From Giesbergeria sp. (GTDB taxonomy: Bacteria; Pseudomonadota; Gammaproteobacteria; Burkholderiales; Burkholderiaceae_C): DNA of 14,576 bases. This document shows, in pieces, positions 6,391-12,298 of the stretch. The notes under the pieces are model-generated. The model saw nothing but the letters and a program-made list of their open reading frames with translations. It was not told where the DNA came from and ran no database searches. Where the stretch lies: assembly GCA_017998735.1 (NCBI GenBank), contig JAGOCN010000006.1, forward strand, positions 1 through 14,576, in the 5' to 3' direction. Position 1 is the first letter of the stretch. Every line of letters starts with the position of its first letter. Both the position numbers and the translations under genes were made by a program.

Positions 6391-7527
6391 TCAGACGATG
6401 GCGAAGTGCTCGGTGCCGGCGGACAGGTCGCTGCTCTTGCCGCGTTCGCTGGAGAGCTTGATCTGCAGGCGCAGGTCGTTCATCGAGTCGGCGTTGCGCA
6501 GCGCGTCTTCATACGTGATGACATGCGCCTCGAACAGGTCGAACAAGGCCTGGTCAAAGGTCTGCATGCCGAGGTTGCGGCTTTTTTTCATGATCTCCTT
6601 GATCTCGGAGACCTCGCCCTTGAAGATCAGGTCGGAGATCAGCGGCGTGTTCAGCAGCACCTCGACCGCCGCGGCGCGGCCCTTGCCGTCCTGTTTCGGG
6701 ATCAGGCGCTGCGAGACCAGCGCGCGCAGGTTCAGCGACACGTCCATCAGCAGCTGCGCACGGCGCTCTTCGGGAAAGAAGTTGATGATCCGGTCGAGCG
6801 CCTGGTTGGCGCTGTTGGCGTGCAGCGTGGCCATGCACAGGTGGCCGGTTTCTGAAAACGCAATCGCGTGCTCCATGGTTTCGCGGTCGCGGATCTCGCC
6901 CATCAGGATCACGTCGGGCGCCTGGCGCAGGGTGTTTTTCAGCGCTGCCTCCCAGCTGTCGGTGTCCAGGCCCACTTCGCGCTGCGTGACCACGCAGTTC
7001 TTGTGCGGGTGCACGAATTCCACCGGGTCTTCCACCGTGATGATGTGGCCAAAGGAATGTTCGTTGCGCCAGTCCACCATGGCCGCCAGCGTGGTCGACT
7101 TGCCCGAGCCGGTGGCGCCCACCAGAATGCACAGGCCGCGCTTGGCCATGGTCACTTCCTTGAGCACCTGCGGCACGTTCAGGCCGTCGATGGTCGGCAA
7201 TGTGAGCGGAATCACCCGCAGCACCATGCCGACGCGCCCCTGCTGGATGAAGGCATTGACCCGAAAGCGCCCCACCCCGGCGGGCGAGATGGCGAAGTTG
7301 CACTCCTTGGTGCGCTCGAACTCGGCTGCCTGCTTGTCGCTCATGATCGAGCGCGCCAGCGCCAGCGTGTGCATGGGCGAGAGCGGCTGGGGCGAGACCT
7401 TGGTGACCGCGCCATCGACCTTGATGGCAGGCGGAAACTCTGCCGTGATGAACAGGTCGCTGCCGCTTCTGCTGACCATCAGCCTCAGCAGGTCGTTGAT
7501 GAATTTACTGGCCTGATCGCGTTCCAT
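6391..7527 (-). CDS. pilU: PilT-like type IV pilus retraction ATPase PilU
   Basis: A 378-residue secretion ATPase of the PilT/PilU branch, an inner-membrane hexameric motor that helps PilT depolymerise type IV pili for twitching motility. It has an N-terminal PAS-like domain, the Walker A motif GATGSGKST (137-145), the Asp-box region HIITVEDPVEFVH (161-173), Walker B ILMGEIRDRET (207-217) and the His box TGHLCMATLHANS (227-239). The PilT-specific C-terminal AIRNLIRE motif is replaced by ISDLIFKGE, and the C-terminal extension beyond it is typical of PilU. The ATG start has AAGGA 6 nt upstream. The leader carries a hexanucleotide repeat (7559-7594). The message ends at the hairpin at 6320-6360. 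Confidence 0.93.
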   Translation of the reverse strand: MERDQASKFINDLLRLMVSRSGSDLFITAEFPPAIKVDGAVTKVSPQPLSPMHTLALARSIMSDKQAAEFERTKECNFAISPAGVGRFRVNAFIQQGRVGMVLRVIPLTLPTIDGLNVPQVLKEVTMAKRGLCILVGATGSGKSTTLAAMVDWRNEHSFGHIITVEDPVEFVHPHKNCVVTQREVGLDTDSWEAALKNTLRQAPDVILMGEIRDRETMEHAIAFSETGHLCMATLHANSANQALDRIINFFPEERRAQLLMDVSLNLRALVSQRLIPKQDGKGRAAAVEVLLNTPLISDLIFKGEVSEIKEIMKKSRNLGMQTFDQALFDLFEAHVITYEDALRNADSMNDLRLQIKLSSERGKSSDLSAGTEHFAIV

Positions 7528-7558
7528 GAGCGTTCCTTGCAGCGGGTTGCTGCACTGC

Positions 7559-7599
<41 letters not shown>

Positions 7600-7674
7600 T
7601 TGTGGTGTCTGTGCCTGGCATGCTGCGGCATGGCATGTGGCCAGAAAATGGCGGTGGAAATGGCAGGCGTGCCC

Positions 7675-8313
7675 TCAATTGGGGCGCTGGCTCAGGCGGG
7701 CACTGACGGCGCGCAGGCGCAGCGAGAGCTTGCGCGCCAGCAGCGCCACCAGGTTGGCGGCCAGCGCCGGGTCTTTGGTCACCATCTCGTCCAGGGCTTC
7801 GGCGCTCAGCACCGCCACGCTGCAGGGACCCAGCGTGGTGCAGGAAGAAAGCCGGTTGCCGCTGTCGAGCAGCGACATCTCGCCCAGAATGTCGCCCGGA
7901 TGCGCCTCTGCCAGCCGCAGCACCTCGCCCCAGGTCTGCAGGCGGTCGATGCTGACGGCCCCTGACAGCAGCACCACCATGAAGTTGCCATATTCGTTTT
8001 GCCGGACCAGGTCGCGGTTGGAGCCGAGCCTTGCAAAGGCGAAGAAAGGCTCCAGCCGGCACAGCCCTGCTTCGCCCAGCTGCGCCATGTACTTGTCTTT
8101 GGACCACAGCTGCTGCAGCAGCGCGCTGCCGCGCCGGGGGGACAGGGCTTCTGCGCCGATTTCCACAGCGCGTGCCTCCCATGGCACCAGGGGAGCGTTG
8201 CCGGCATCGTGCTGGGCAAAGGCGCTGGAGAAAAAGGCCGACGAATCGCTTGCGCCCTCCTGTGCCCGGGTGCCTGGCGCCGCACGGCGCAACAAACCGA
8301 GAATGCCTTTCAT
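7675..8313 (-). CDS. Stand-alone cyclic-nucleotide-binding-domain protein between pilT and pilU
   Basis: A 212-residue protein whose C-terminal half is a cyclic-nucleotide-binding beta-roll (about 75-175). The phosphate-binding cassette reads HPGDILGEMSLLDSGNRLSS (138-157), with Glu145 and Arg154 in the expected places. The serine or alanine that usually follows the arginine is Leu155. A C-terminal helix (about 172-208) ends the protein with no helix-turn-helix, so it is not a Crp/Fnr-type DNA-binding regulator. The first 70 residues are low-complexity with no known domain. Position between pilT and pilU suggests it senses cAMP, or possibly c-di-GMP, and modulates pilus retraction. That role is inference. 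The ATG has GGAG 6 nt upstream. A stem-loop with four T lies between it and pilT, so the level of expression may be attenuated relative to pilT. Confidence 0.82.
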   Translation of the reverse strand: MKGILGLLRRAAPGTRAQEGASDSSAFFSSAFAQHDAGNAPLVPWEARAVEIGAEALSPRRGSALLQQLWSKDKYMAQLGEAGLCRLEPFFAFARLGSNRDLVRQNEYGNFMVVLLSGAVSIDRLQTWGEVLRLAEAHPGDILGEMSLLDSGNRLSSCTTLGPCSVAVLSAEALDEMVTKDPALAANLVALLARKLSLRLRAVSARLSQRPN

Positions 8314-8324
8314 GGAATCTCCAG

Positions 8325-8355
8325 AAAACCCCGGCAGCAGCGTCGGCAGCCGGGG
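8325..8355 (-). terminator. Candidate terminator or attenuator between pilT and the cyclic-nucleotide-domain gene
   Basis: On the minus strand a 7-bp GC stem (CCCCGGC at 8349-8355 with GCCGGGG at 8329-8335), a 13-nt loop, then TTTT (8325-8328). The short T-run suggests partial termination. It lies just upstream of the GGAG ribosome binding site of the next gene, so read-through would be needed for cotranscription of pilT with pilU. Confidence 0.5.
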
Positions 8356-8417
8356 TCAGCTCGGCGGCGGGGGAACCACAGGATACAGAAACAGGCAAGG
8401 CAAGGGGGGCTGCTGCA

Positions 8418-9461
8418 TCAGCCAGGAAAGTTGTCCGGAATCTTGGCCTTGCTGCGTGCTTCGGCCGCGCTGATGATGTTGCGCCGCACCAGATCGGTCA
8501 GGTTCTGGTCCAGCGTCTGCATGCCAACGCTGTTGCTGGTCTGAATGGTCGAGTACATCTGCGCCACCTTGGCCTCGCGGATCAGGTTGCGGATGGCGCT
8601 GGTGCCGAGCATGATCTCGTGCGCCGCCACGCGGCCCGAGCCGTCCTTGACCTTGCACAGCGTCTGCGACACCACCGCCTGCAGCGACTCCGACAGCATG
8701 GAACGCACCATCTCTTTTTCTTCCGCCGGAAACACGTCGATGATCCGGTCGATGGTCTTGGCGGCGCTGGAGGTGTGCAATGTGCCAAACACCAGGTGGC
8801 CGGTTTCGGCCGCTGTCATGGCCAGGCGGATGGTTTCCAGGTCGCGCATTTCGCCCACCAGGATGGCGTCCGGGTCTTCGCGCAGCGCCGATTTCAGCGC
8901 GGCGGCAAAGCTCAGCGTCATCGGCCCGACCTCGCGCTGGTTGACCAGGCATTTTTTCGATTCGTGCACAAACTCGATCGGGTCTTCCACGGTCAGGATG
9001 TGGCCGTACTCGGTTTCGTTCAGAAAGTTGACCATGGCCGCCAGCGTGGTCGACTTGCCCGAGCCGGTTGGCCCGGTCACCAGCACCAGCCCGCGCGGCT
9101 TGAGCGCCAGGTCGGCAAAAATCTTCGGTGCGTTGAGCTGCTCGAGCGTGAGAATCTTGCTCGGGATGGTGCGGAACACCGCCGCCGCGCCCCGGTTCTG
9201 GTTGAAGGCATTGACGCGAAAGCGCGCCAGCCCTTCGATCTCAAAAGAGAAATCGACTTCCAGAAACTCTTCAAAGGCCTTGCGCTGGGTGTCGCTCATG
9301 ATGTCGTACACCATGGAGTGCACGGTCTTGTGGTCCAGCGCATCGACGTTGATGCGCCGCACATCGCCATGCACCCGGATCATCGGCGGCAGGCCGGCAG
9401 ACAGGTGCAGGTCGGATGCCTTGTTCTTGACGCTGAAGGCCAGCAGTTGGGTGATGTCCAC
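8418..9461 (-). CDS. pilT: Type IV pilus retraction ATPase PilT
   Basis: A 347-residue PilT, the hexameric inner-membrane motor that retracts type IV pili. It follows P. aeruginosa PilT almost along its whole length: start MDITQLLAFSVKNKASDLHL, Walker A GPTGSGKST (130-138), Asp box HILTVEDPIEFVHESKK (154-170), Walker B LVGEMRDLET (201-210), His box TGHLVFGTLHTSS (220-232), and the retraction motif AIRNLIRE near residue 290. I choose the GTG at 9459-9461 because it gives the family-typical MDITQ start. A longer in-frame GTG at 9482 adds seven residues and has no ribosome binding site, while the preferred start has only a weak GAGAGAAAG. The gene is divergent from yggS, an arrangement also found for the E. 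coli pilT-like gene yggR and yggS as neighbours. Confidence 0.95.
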   Translation of the reverse strand: MDITQLLAFSVKNKASDLHLSAGLPPMIRVHGDVRRINVDALDHKTVHSMVYDIMSDTQRKAFEEFLEVDFSFEIEGLARFRVNAFNQNRGAAAVFRTIPSKILTLEQLNAPKIFADLALKPRGLVLVTGPTGSGKSTTLAAMVNFLNETEYGHILTVEDPIEFVHESKKCLVNQREVGPMTLSFAAALKSALREDPDAILVGEMRDLETIRLAMTAAETGHLVFGTLHTSSAAKTIDRIIDVFPAEEKEMVRSMLSESLQAVVSQTLCKVKDGSGRVAAHEIMLGTSAIRNLIREAKVAQMYSTIQTSNSVGMQTLDQNLTDLVRRNIISAAEARSKAKIPDNFPG

Positions 9462-9502
9462 GGCTTCGTCTTTCTCTCTCACATTTGCTACGTTTGGCGG
9501 CC

Positions 9503-9532
9503 ATTATGACTACGATTGCTAACAATTTACAA
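9503..9532 (-). promoter_or_regulatory. Candidate sigma-70 promoter for pilT
   Basis: On the minus strand, TTGTAA (9527-9532) and CATAAT (9503-9508) are separated by 18 bp. The -10 matches consensus at five of six positions and the -35 at four of six. It lies within the first codons of yggS and would start transcription about 35 bases before the pilT GTG. Confidence 0.3.
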
Positions 9533-10240
9533 ACTGTGCAACAACGTTTGTTGCATGCCTGCACCCAGGCCGGGCGCCCTGCGGGTGCAGCGCAGCTGCT
9601 GGCGGTGTCCAAGACTTTCGGGCCGGACGCGGTGCAGCAGGCGGCCGCTGCCGGGCAGGTGGCGTTTGGCGAAAACTACCTTCAGGAAGCGGTAGAAAAA
9701 ATGGCCCTGCTGCAGGCGCGCGGCGTGGCCGGGCTGGAGTGGCACTGCATCGGCCCGGTGCAAAGCAACAAGACGCGCCTGGTGGCCGAACAGTTCGACT
9801 GGATGCACACCATCGACCGCCTGAAGATTGCCGAGCGCCTGTCGGCCCAGCGCCCGGCGCACCTGGCACCGCTGCAGGTGTGCATCCAGCTCAATGTCGA
9901 TGGCGGCGCCAACAAGTCCGGCGTGCCGCCCGAAGCCGCACAGGCACTGGCCCTGGCGGTGGCGCAGCTGCCGCGCCTGGTGCTGCGCGGAGTGATGAGC
10001 GTTCCGGAATACGCTGCTGAATTTGAAGCGCAAAAGGCACTGCACCTGCGCGCCAGGGCAGTGTTTGACCAGATTCTTGCGACCGGCGGCGCCGGGCTGG
10101 AGCAGTTCGACACCTTGTCGCTGGGCATGACCGCCGACCTGGAAGCGGCCGTGGCGGCCGGCAGCACGCTGGTGCGGGTGGGCAGCGGCATCTTTGGCAC
10201 GCGTGCGCCTTTGCAGCCGCAGGAACAGAACCCGGCCTGA
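9506..10240 (+). CDS. yggS: YggS/PLPBP family pyridoxal phosphate homeostasis protein
   Basis: A 244-residue PLP-binding protein with the alanine-racemase N-terminal barrel fold. It buffers pyridoxal phosphate in the cytoplasm and has no established catalytic activity. The cofactor lysine is Lys36 in LLAVSKT, the same number as in E. coli YggS. Other family motifs are FGENYLQEAVEKM, WHCIGPVQSNKTR, QLNVDGGANKSG, GVMSVPE, LSLGMTADLEAAV and the phosphate-binding RVGSGIFGTR at the C-terminus. I start at ATG 9506, which gives the normal N-terminus. The frame is open back to a TTG at 9485. There is no clear Shine-Dalgarno sequence. It is divergent from pilT across a 44-bp gap, so any regulation of one start region could touch the other. 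Confidence 0.93.
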   Translation: MTTIANNLQTVQQRLLHACTQAGRPAGAAQLLAVSKTFGPDAVQQAAAAGQVAFGENYLQEAVEKMALLQARGVAGLEWHCIGPVQSNKTRLVAEQFDWMHTIDRLKIAERLSAQRPAHLAPLQVCIQLNVDGGANKSGVPPEAAQALALAVAQLPRLVLRGVMSVPEYAAEFEAQKALHLRARAVFDQILATGGAGLEQFDTLSLGMTADLEAAVAAGSTLVRVGSGIFGTRAPLQPQEQNPA

Positions 10241-10277
10241 AGGCAGGGGCGGTTTTGTCAGCCACCGGCTGGAGCGG

Positions 10278-10340
10278 TTTCTGGCTGGCTGGCTGAACGG
10301 TTGAACGGTTGAACGGTTGAACGGTTGAACGGTTGAAAGG
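10278..10340. repeat. CTGG microsatellite followed by 8-bp TTGAACGG tandem repeat
   Basis: The segment opens with GTTTCTGGCTGGCTGGCTG (10278-10296), identical to sequence downstream of dolP. It passes into six 8-bp units at 10293-10340: CTGAACGG, four perfect TTGAACGG, and TTGAAAGG. The 300-bp gap 10241-10540 that contains it also holds repeat copy 3. Apart from these I see a small CAGCC-ACC-GGCTG hairpin at about 10260-10272 and no gene. Confidence 0.85.
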
Positions 10341-10376
10341 CTGGACACCGGACTGACCCAGCCTTGACCACAAAAT

Positions 10377-10445
10377 GGATTATTTTGGCAAAAAGTGCCT
10401 CCAGCGCATGTGCAGCTTGCGCCAGCAGCTCCTTTTTTAATAGCA
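10377..10445 (+). repeat. Interspersed intergenic repeat, copy 3
   Basis: Aligns without gaps to copy 2 over 59 bases (10387-10445), with GGATTA further left. It contains CCAGCGCATG facing TGCGCCAG and a run of six T followed by AATAGCA. It lies in the convergent gap between yggS (plus) and the carbonic anhydrase gene (minus), pointing away from yggS. Confidence 0.75.
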
Positions 10446-10540
10446 AACCCAGCAGAACCACACGCTTTGCATGTTTTGCACAGACGCAATGCAACCCGGT
10501 CAAGGTATGAACATCCGTGCCCTGACCGACAGGCGCTTTG

Positions 10541-11248
10541 TCAGTCGCAGAGGATCTGCCCGTCGTGCTCCACATACGGCGCGGCGCACGGGTCGGCACT
10601 GCTGTGGGTGGTGGCCGACGCGGCAACAAAATGGCCGGTGGCCACGTCAAACACGTTCACCTCGCCGTCCTCGATGACATAGTGCCAGCCGTGCAGGCTG
10701 ATCTTGCCGGCCAGCACGCGGCTGCGCACCATCGGAAACTCCATCAACCGGCCCAGCTGCAGCACCACGGCGCGCTGCTCGGTGCGGCGCAGCGCTTCGG
10801 GGCAGGGCTGCACCGGCAGCACGGCGTCCCGCCCCAGGTCCAGCCAGCGCTGCAGGTTGTGTGCCTCGGCGGGCACTTCCTCGTACAGCGCCTTGATGGC
10901 GCCGCAGTGGCTGTGGCCGCAAACGATGATGCGGCTGATTTCCAGGTTCAGCACGGCAAACTCGATGGCCGCCGCCGTGCCGTGGTGGCCTTGCGAGCCG
11001 TCGTAGGGCGGCACGAAGGCACCGACGTTGCGCACCAGAAACAGCTCGCCCGGCCCGGTGCCGGTCAGCGTGTAGGGCACCAGGCGCGAGTCCGAGCAGC
11101 CAATGAACAGCGTCTTCGGGTGCTGGCCCTGCGCCACCAGGTCCTGAAAGCGCTGCTGGTGCAGCGGAAAGTAGTCGGACTTGAAGCTGCGCAGCTTCAC
11201 CAGCAGTTCGGCAGCGTCGGTGTTGGCAGGAAACAGCGGGTGGTCCAT
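10541..11248 (-). CDS. Beta-class carbonic anhydrase
   Basis: A 235-residue zinc enzyme that interconverts CO2 and bicarbonate in the cytoplasm. The metal site is complete: Cys51 and Asp53 with Arg55 in GCSDSRL, and His112 and Cys115 in GHSHCGA. LFLVRNVGAFVPPY and HGTAAAIEFAV lie between them as in bacterial beta-CAs. The frame is open upstream to 11602, but that part is antisense-like composition overlapping ppiC. The ATG at 11248 gives normal family length. Its ribosome binding site is weak (GCAGG). It starts 14 bp past the ppiC stop on the same strand, so it is probably the last gene of the nar transcript. No strong terminator was found after its stop. Confidence 0.92.
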   Translation of the reverse strand: MDHPLFPANTDAAELLVKLRSFKSDYFPLHQQRFQDLVAQGQHPKTLFIGCSDSRLVPYTLTGTGPGELFLVRNVGAFVPPYDGSQGHHGTAAAIEFAVLNLEISRIIVCGHSHCGAIKALYEEVPAEAHNLQRWLDLGRDAVLPVQPCPEALRRTEQRAVVLQLGRLMEFPMVRSRVLAGKISLHGWHYVIEDGEVNVFDVATGHFVAASATTHSSADPCAAPYVEHDGQILCD

Positions 11249-11262
11249 ACAGCTGCTGCCTG

Positions 11263-12192
11263 CTACTGCACCAGCGGCGAATCGGCGGCTTGCAGGGCGA
11301 GGTGTTCCAGCTCGGCGTCGCCGGCCAGCAGCGCCATGTACTGGTGCAGGGCGCGGCCACGCGACTGCATGGCCAGCTGGCGCGCTATGCGCTCCTGCAC
11401 CTGGGCGTAGGCGGGCACGGTGCCGGCGCGGCGCTCCAGCACATCGACGATGTGGAAACCGAAACGGCTGTGCACCAGCATCGGGTGGATGCCGATGCCG
11501 CCTTGGTGGTGCGACTGGTGGAACAGCTCTTTGGTCAGCTCGGGCGCGCAGTCGTCTGGGCCGATCCAGCCCAGGTCGCCACCCTGCGTGCTGGTGGGGC
11601 AATTCGACAGCTCACCTGCCAGCTGGGCAAAGCGCTCTGGCGGCGTGTCCTTGTGGGTCAGCTCCAGCAACGCCTTTTCTGCATGCACGGCCAGCGCCTG
11701 CACGTTGATGCCGGGCGTGACGGCAAACAAAATGTGACGCACATGCAGCGCCTGCCCGACGGTGAGCTGCGCAGTGTGCGCTTGGTAGTAGCGCTGGCAC
11801 TCGTCCTCGTGCGGTTCGGGGCTGTGGACCTCGGCTTCAACCATGGCCTCCAGCACCTGGCGATCGGCTTCACTCGGCTCGGGGGCCAGGTCGCCGTCAT
11901 GCGGCGCCAGCAGACCCTGCGCCACGGCGCGCTGGCGCAGCAGTTCGGCATAAGCGCGTTCGCGCAGCTCGTCCTCCAGCGGGCGCTGGCCTGCGGGGTG
12001 CAGGGCCATGCCGTTGATGCGGGCGGTGGGCAATGCTTGCGGAGCGGACAGCAGGGCAGCACCGGCAGCGCTCAGGCTGGCAGCGGCGGCATTGGCACTG
12101 GCACTGGCGCTGCTGCAGCCACAGCCGCCGCTGCCGCAGCCGGTTGTCGGGGCCACTGAAGAAGAAGCAGCAGTGGTAGCAAGAGTGTTCAT
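11263..12192 (-). CDS. PpiC-type (parvulin) peptidyl-prolyl isomerase of the nar operon
   Basis: A 309-residue parvulin. The PpiC domain spans about 147-253 (HVRHILFAVTPG, then CPTSTQGGDLGWIG and HSRFGFHIVDVLERR), preceded by a helical NifM/SurA-like region (about 70-140). There is no signal peptide, so it should act in the cytoplasm. The N-terminus is Ala/Ser-rich with a cysteine cluster, Cys19, Cys24 and Cys26 in a Gly-rich stretch, which could bind metal. A parvulin directly after narI is a known arrangement in pseudomonads (narGHJI, then ppiC, then moaA), suggesting help with folding or maturation of nitrate reductase. That function is inference. The ATG at 12192 is chosen because GGAG lies 9 nt upstream. 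The open frame extends to 12342, but that part reads through the intergenic hairpins. Confidence 0.88.
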   Translation of the reverse strand: MNTLATTAASSSVAPTTGCGSGGCGCSSASASANAAAASLSAAGAALLSAPQALPTARINGMALHPAGQRPLEDELRERAYAELLRQRAVAQGLLAPHDGDLAPEPSEADRQVLEAMVEAEVHSPEPHEDECQRYYQAHTAQLTVGQALHVRHILFAVTPGINVQALAVHAEKALLELTHKDTPPERFAQLAGELSNCPTSTQGGDLGWIGPDDCAPELTKELFHQSHHQGGIGIHPMLVHSRFGFHIVDVLERRAGTVPAYAQVQERIARQLAMQSRGRALHQYMALLAGDAELEHLALQAADSPLVQ

Positions 12193-12218
12193 CAAATTTG
12201 ACTCCGGTTTGAAACCTT

Positions 12219-12254
12219 CCCCTCTAGGGGGATAGGATTTATTTGATAGAGGGG
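12219..12254 (-). repeat. Inverted repeat between narI and ppiC
   Basis: On the minus strand CCCCTCTA (12247-12254) pairs perfectly with TAGAGGGG (12219-12226) across a 20-nt loop. No T-run follows it. In the nar mRNA it would form a second hairpin after the CRISPR-like one and may affect mRNA stability or partial termination. Confidence 0.5.
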
Positions 12255-12268
12255 CAACCTCTTCCAAA

Positions 12269-12297
12269 TTCGCTCCGAAAGGAGCGTGGATTGAAAC
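12269..12297 (+). repeat. Solitary CRISPR-repeat-like element between narI and ppiC
   Basis: Read on the plus strand: TT, then the hairpin CGCTCC-GAAA-GGAGCG (12271-12286), then TGGATTGAAAC (12287-12297). The order hairpin followed by GTGGATTGAAAC is that of type I-C CRISPR repeats, whose 3' end forms the crRNA 5' handle. Only one copy is present, with no second repeat at spacer distance and no cas gene in the window, so this is not an array. It begins just past the narI stop in the 106-bp narI-ppiC gap. Confidence 0.6.
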
Positions 12298-12298
12298 A

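Noticed and set aside
5840..7516. A 558-codon plus-strand frame across the reductase gene and pilU
   Set aside because: Antisense to two well-conserved genes and to the pilU terminator. No recognisable motif.
7675..8313. A Crp/Fnr transcription factor
   Set aside because: There is no helix-turn-helix after the cyclic-nucleotide domain, only one C-terminal helix.
8031..9509. A 492-codon plus-strand frame over the cyclic-nucleotide-domain gene and pilT
   Set aside because: Antisense shadow of pilT. His/Arg-rich composition with no domain.
10258..10650. A small protein with repeated PFNRSTVQ units
   Set aside because: The repeat units come from translating the 8-bp TTGAACGG array (period 24 bases in protein). 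It overlaps the carbonic anhydrase gene in another frame.
11249..11602. A 118-residue N-terminal extension of the carbonic anhydrase
   Set aside because: It is out-of-frame ppiC sequence, rich in Arg and Pro, and normal family length begins at the ATG at 11248.
12219..12297. A short CRISPR array between narI and ppiC
   Set aside because: Only one repeat-like unit is present. The nearby GGTTTGAAAC (about 12207-12216) matches only the last ten bases and lacks the hairpin.
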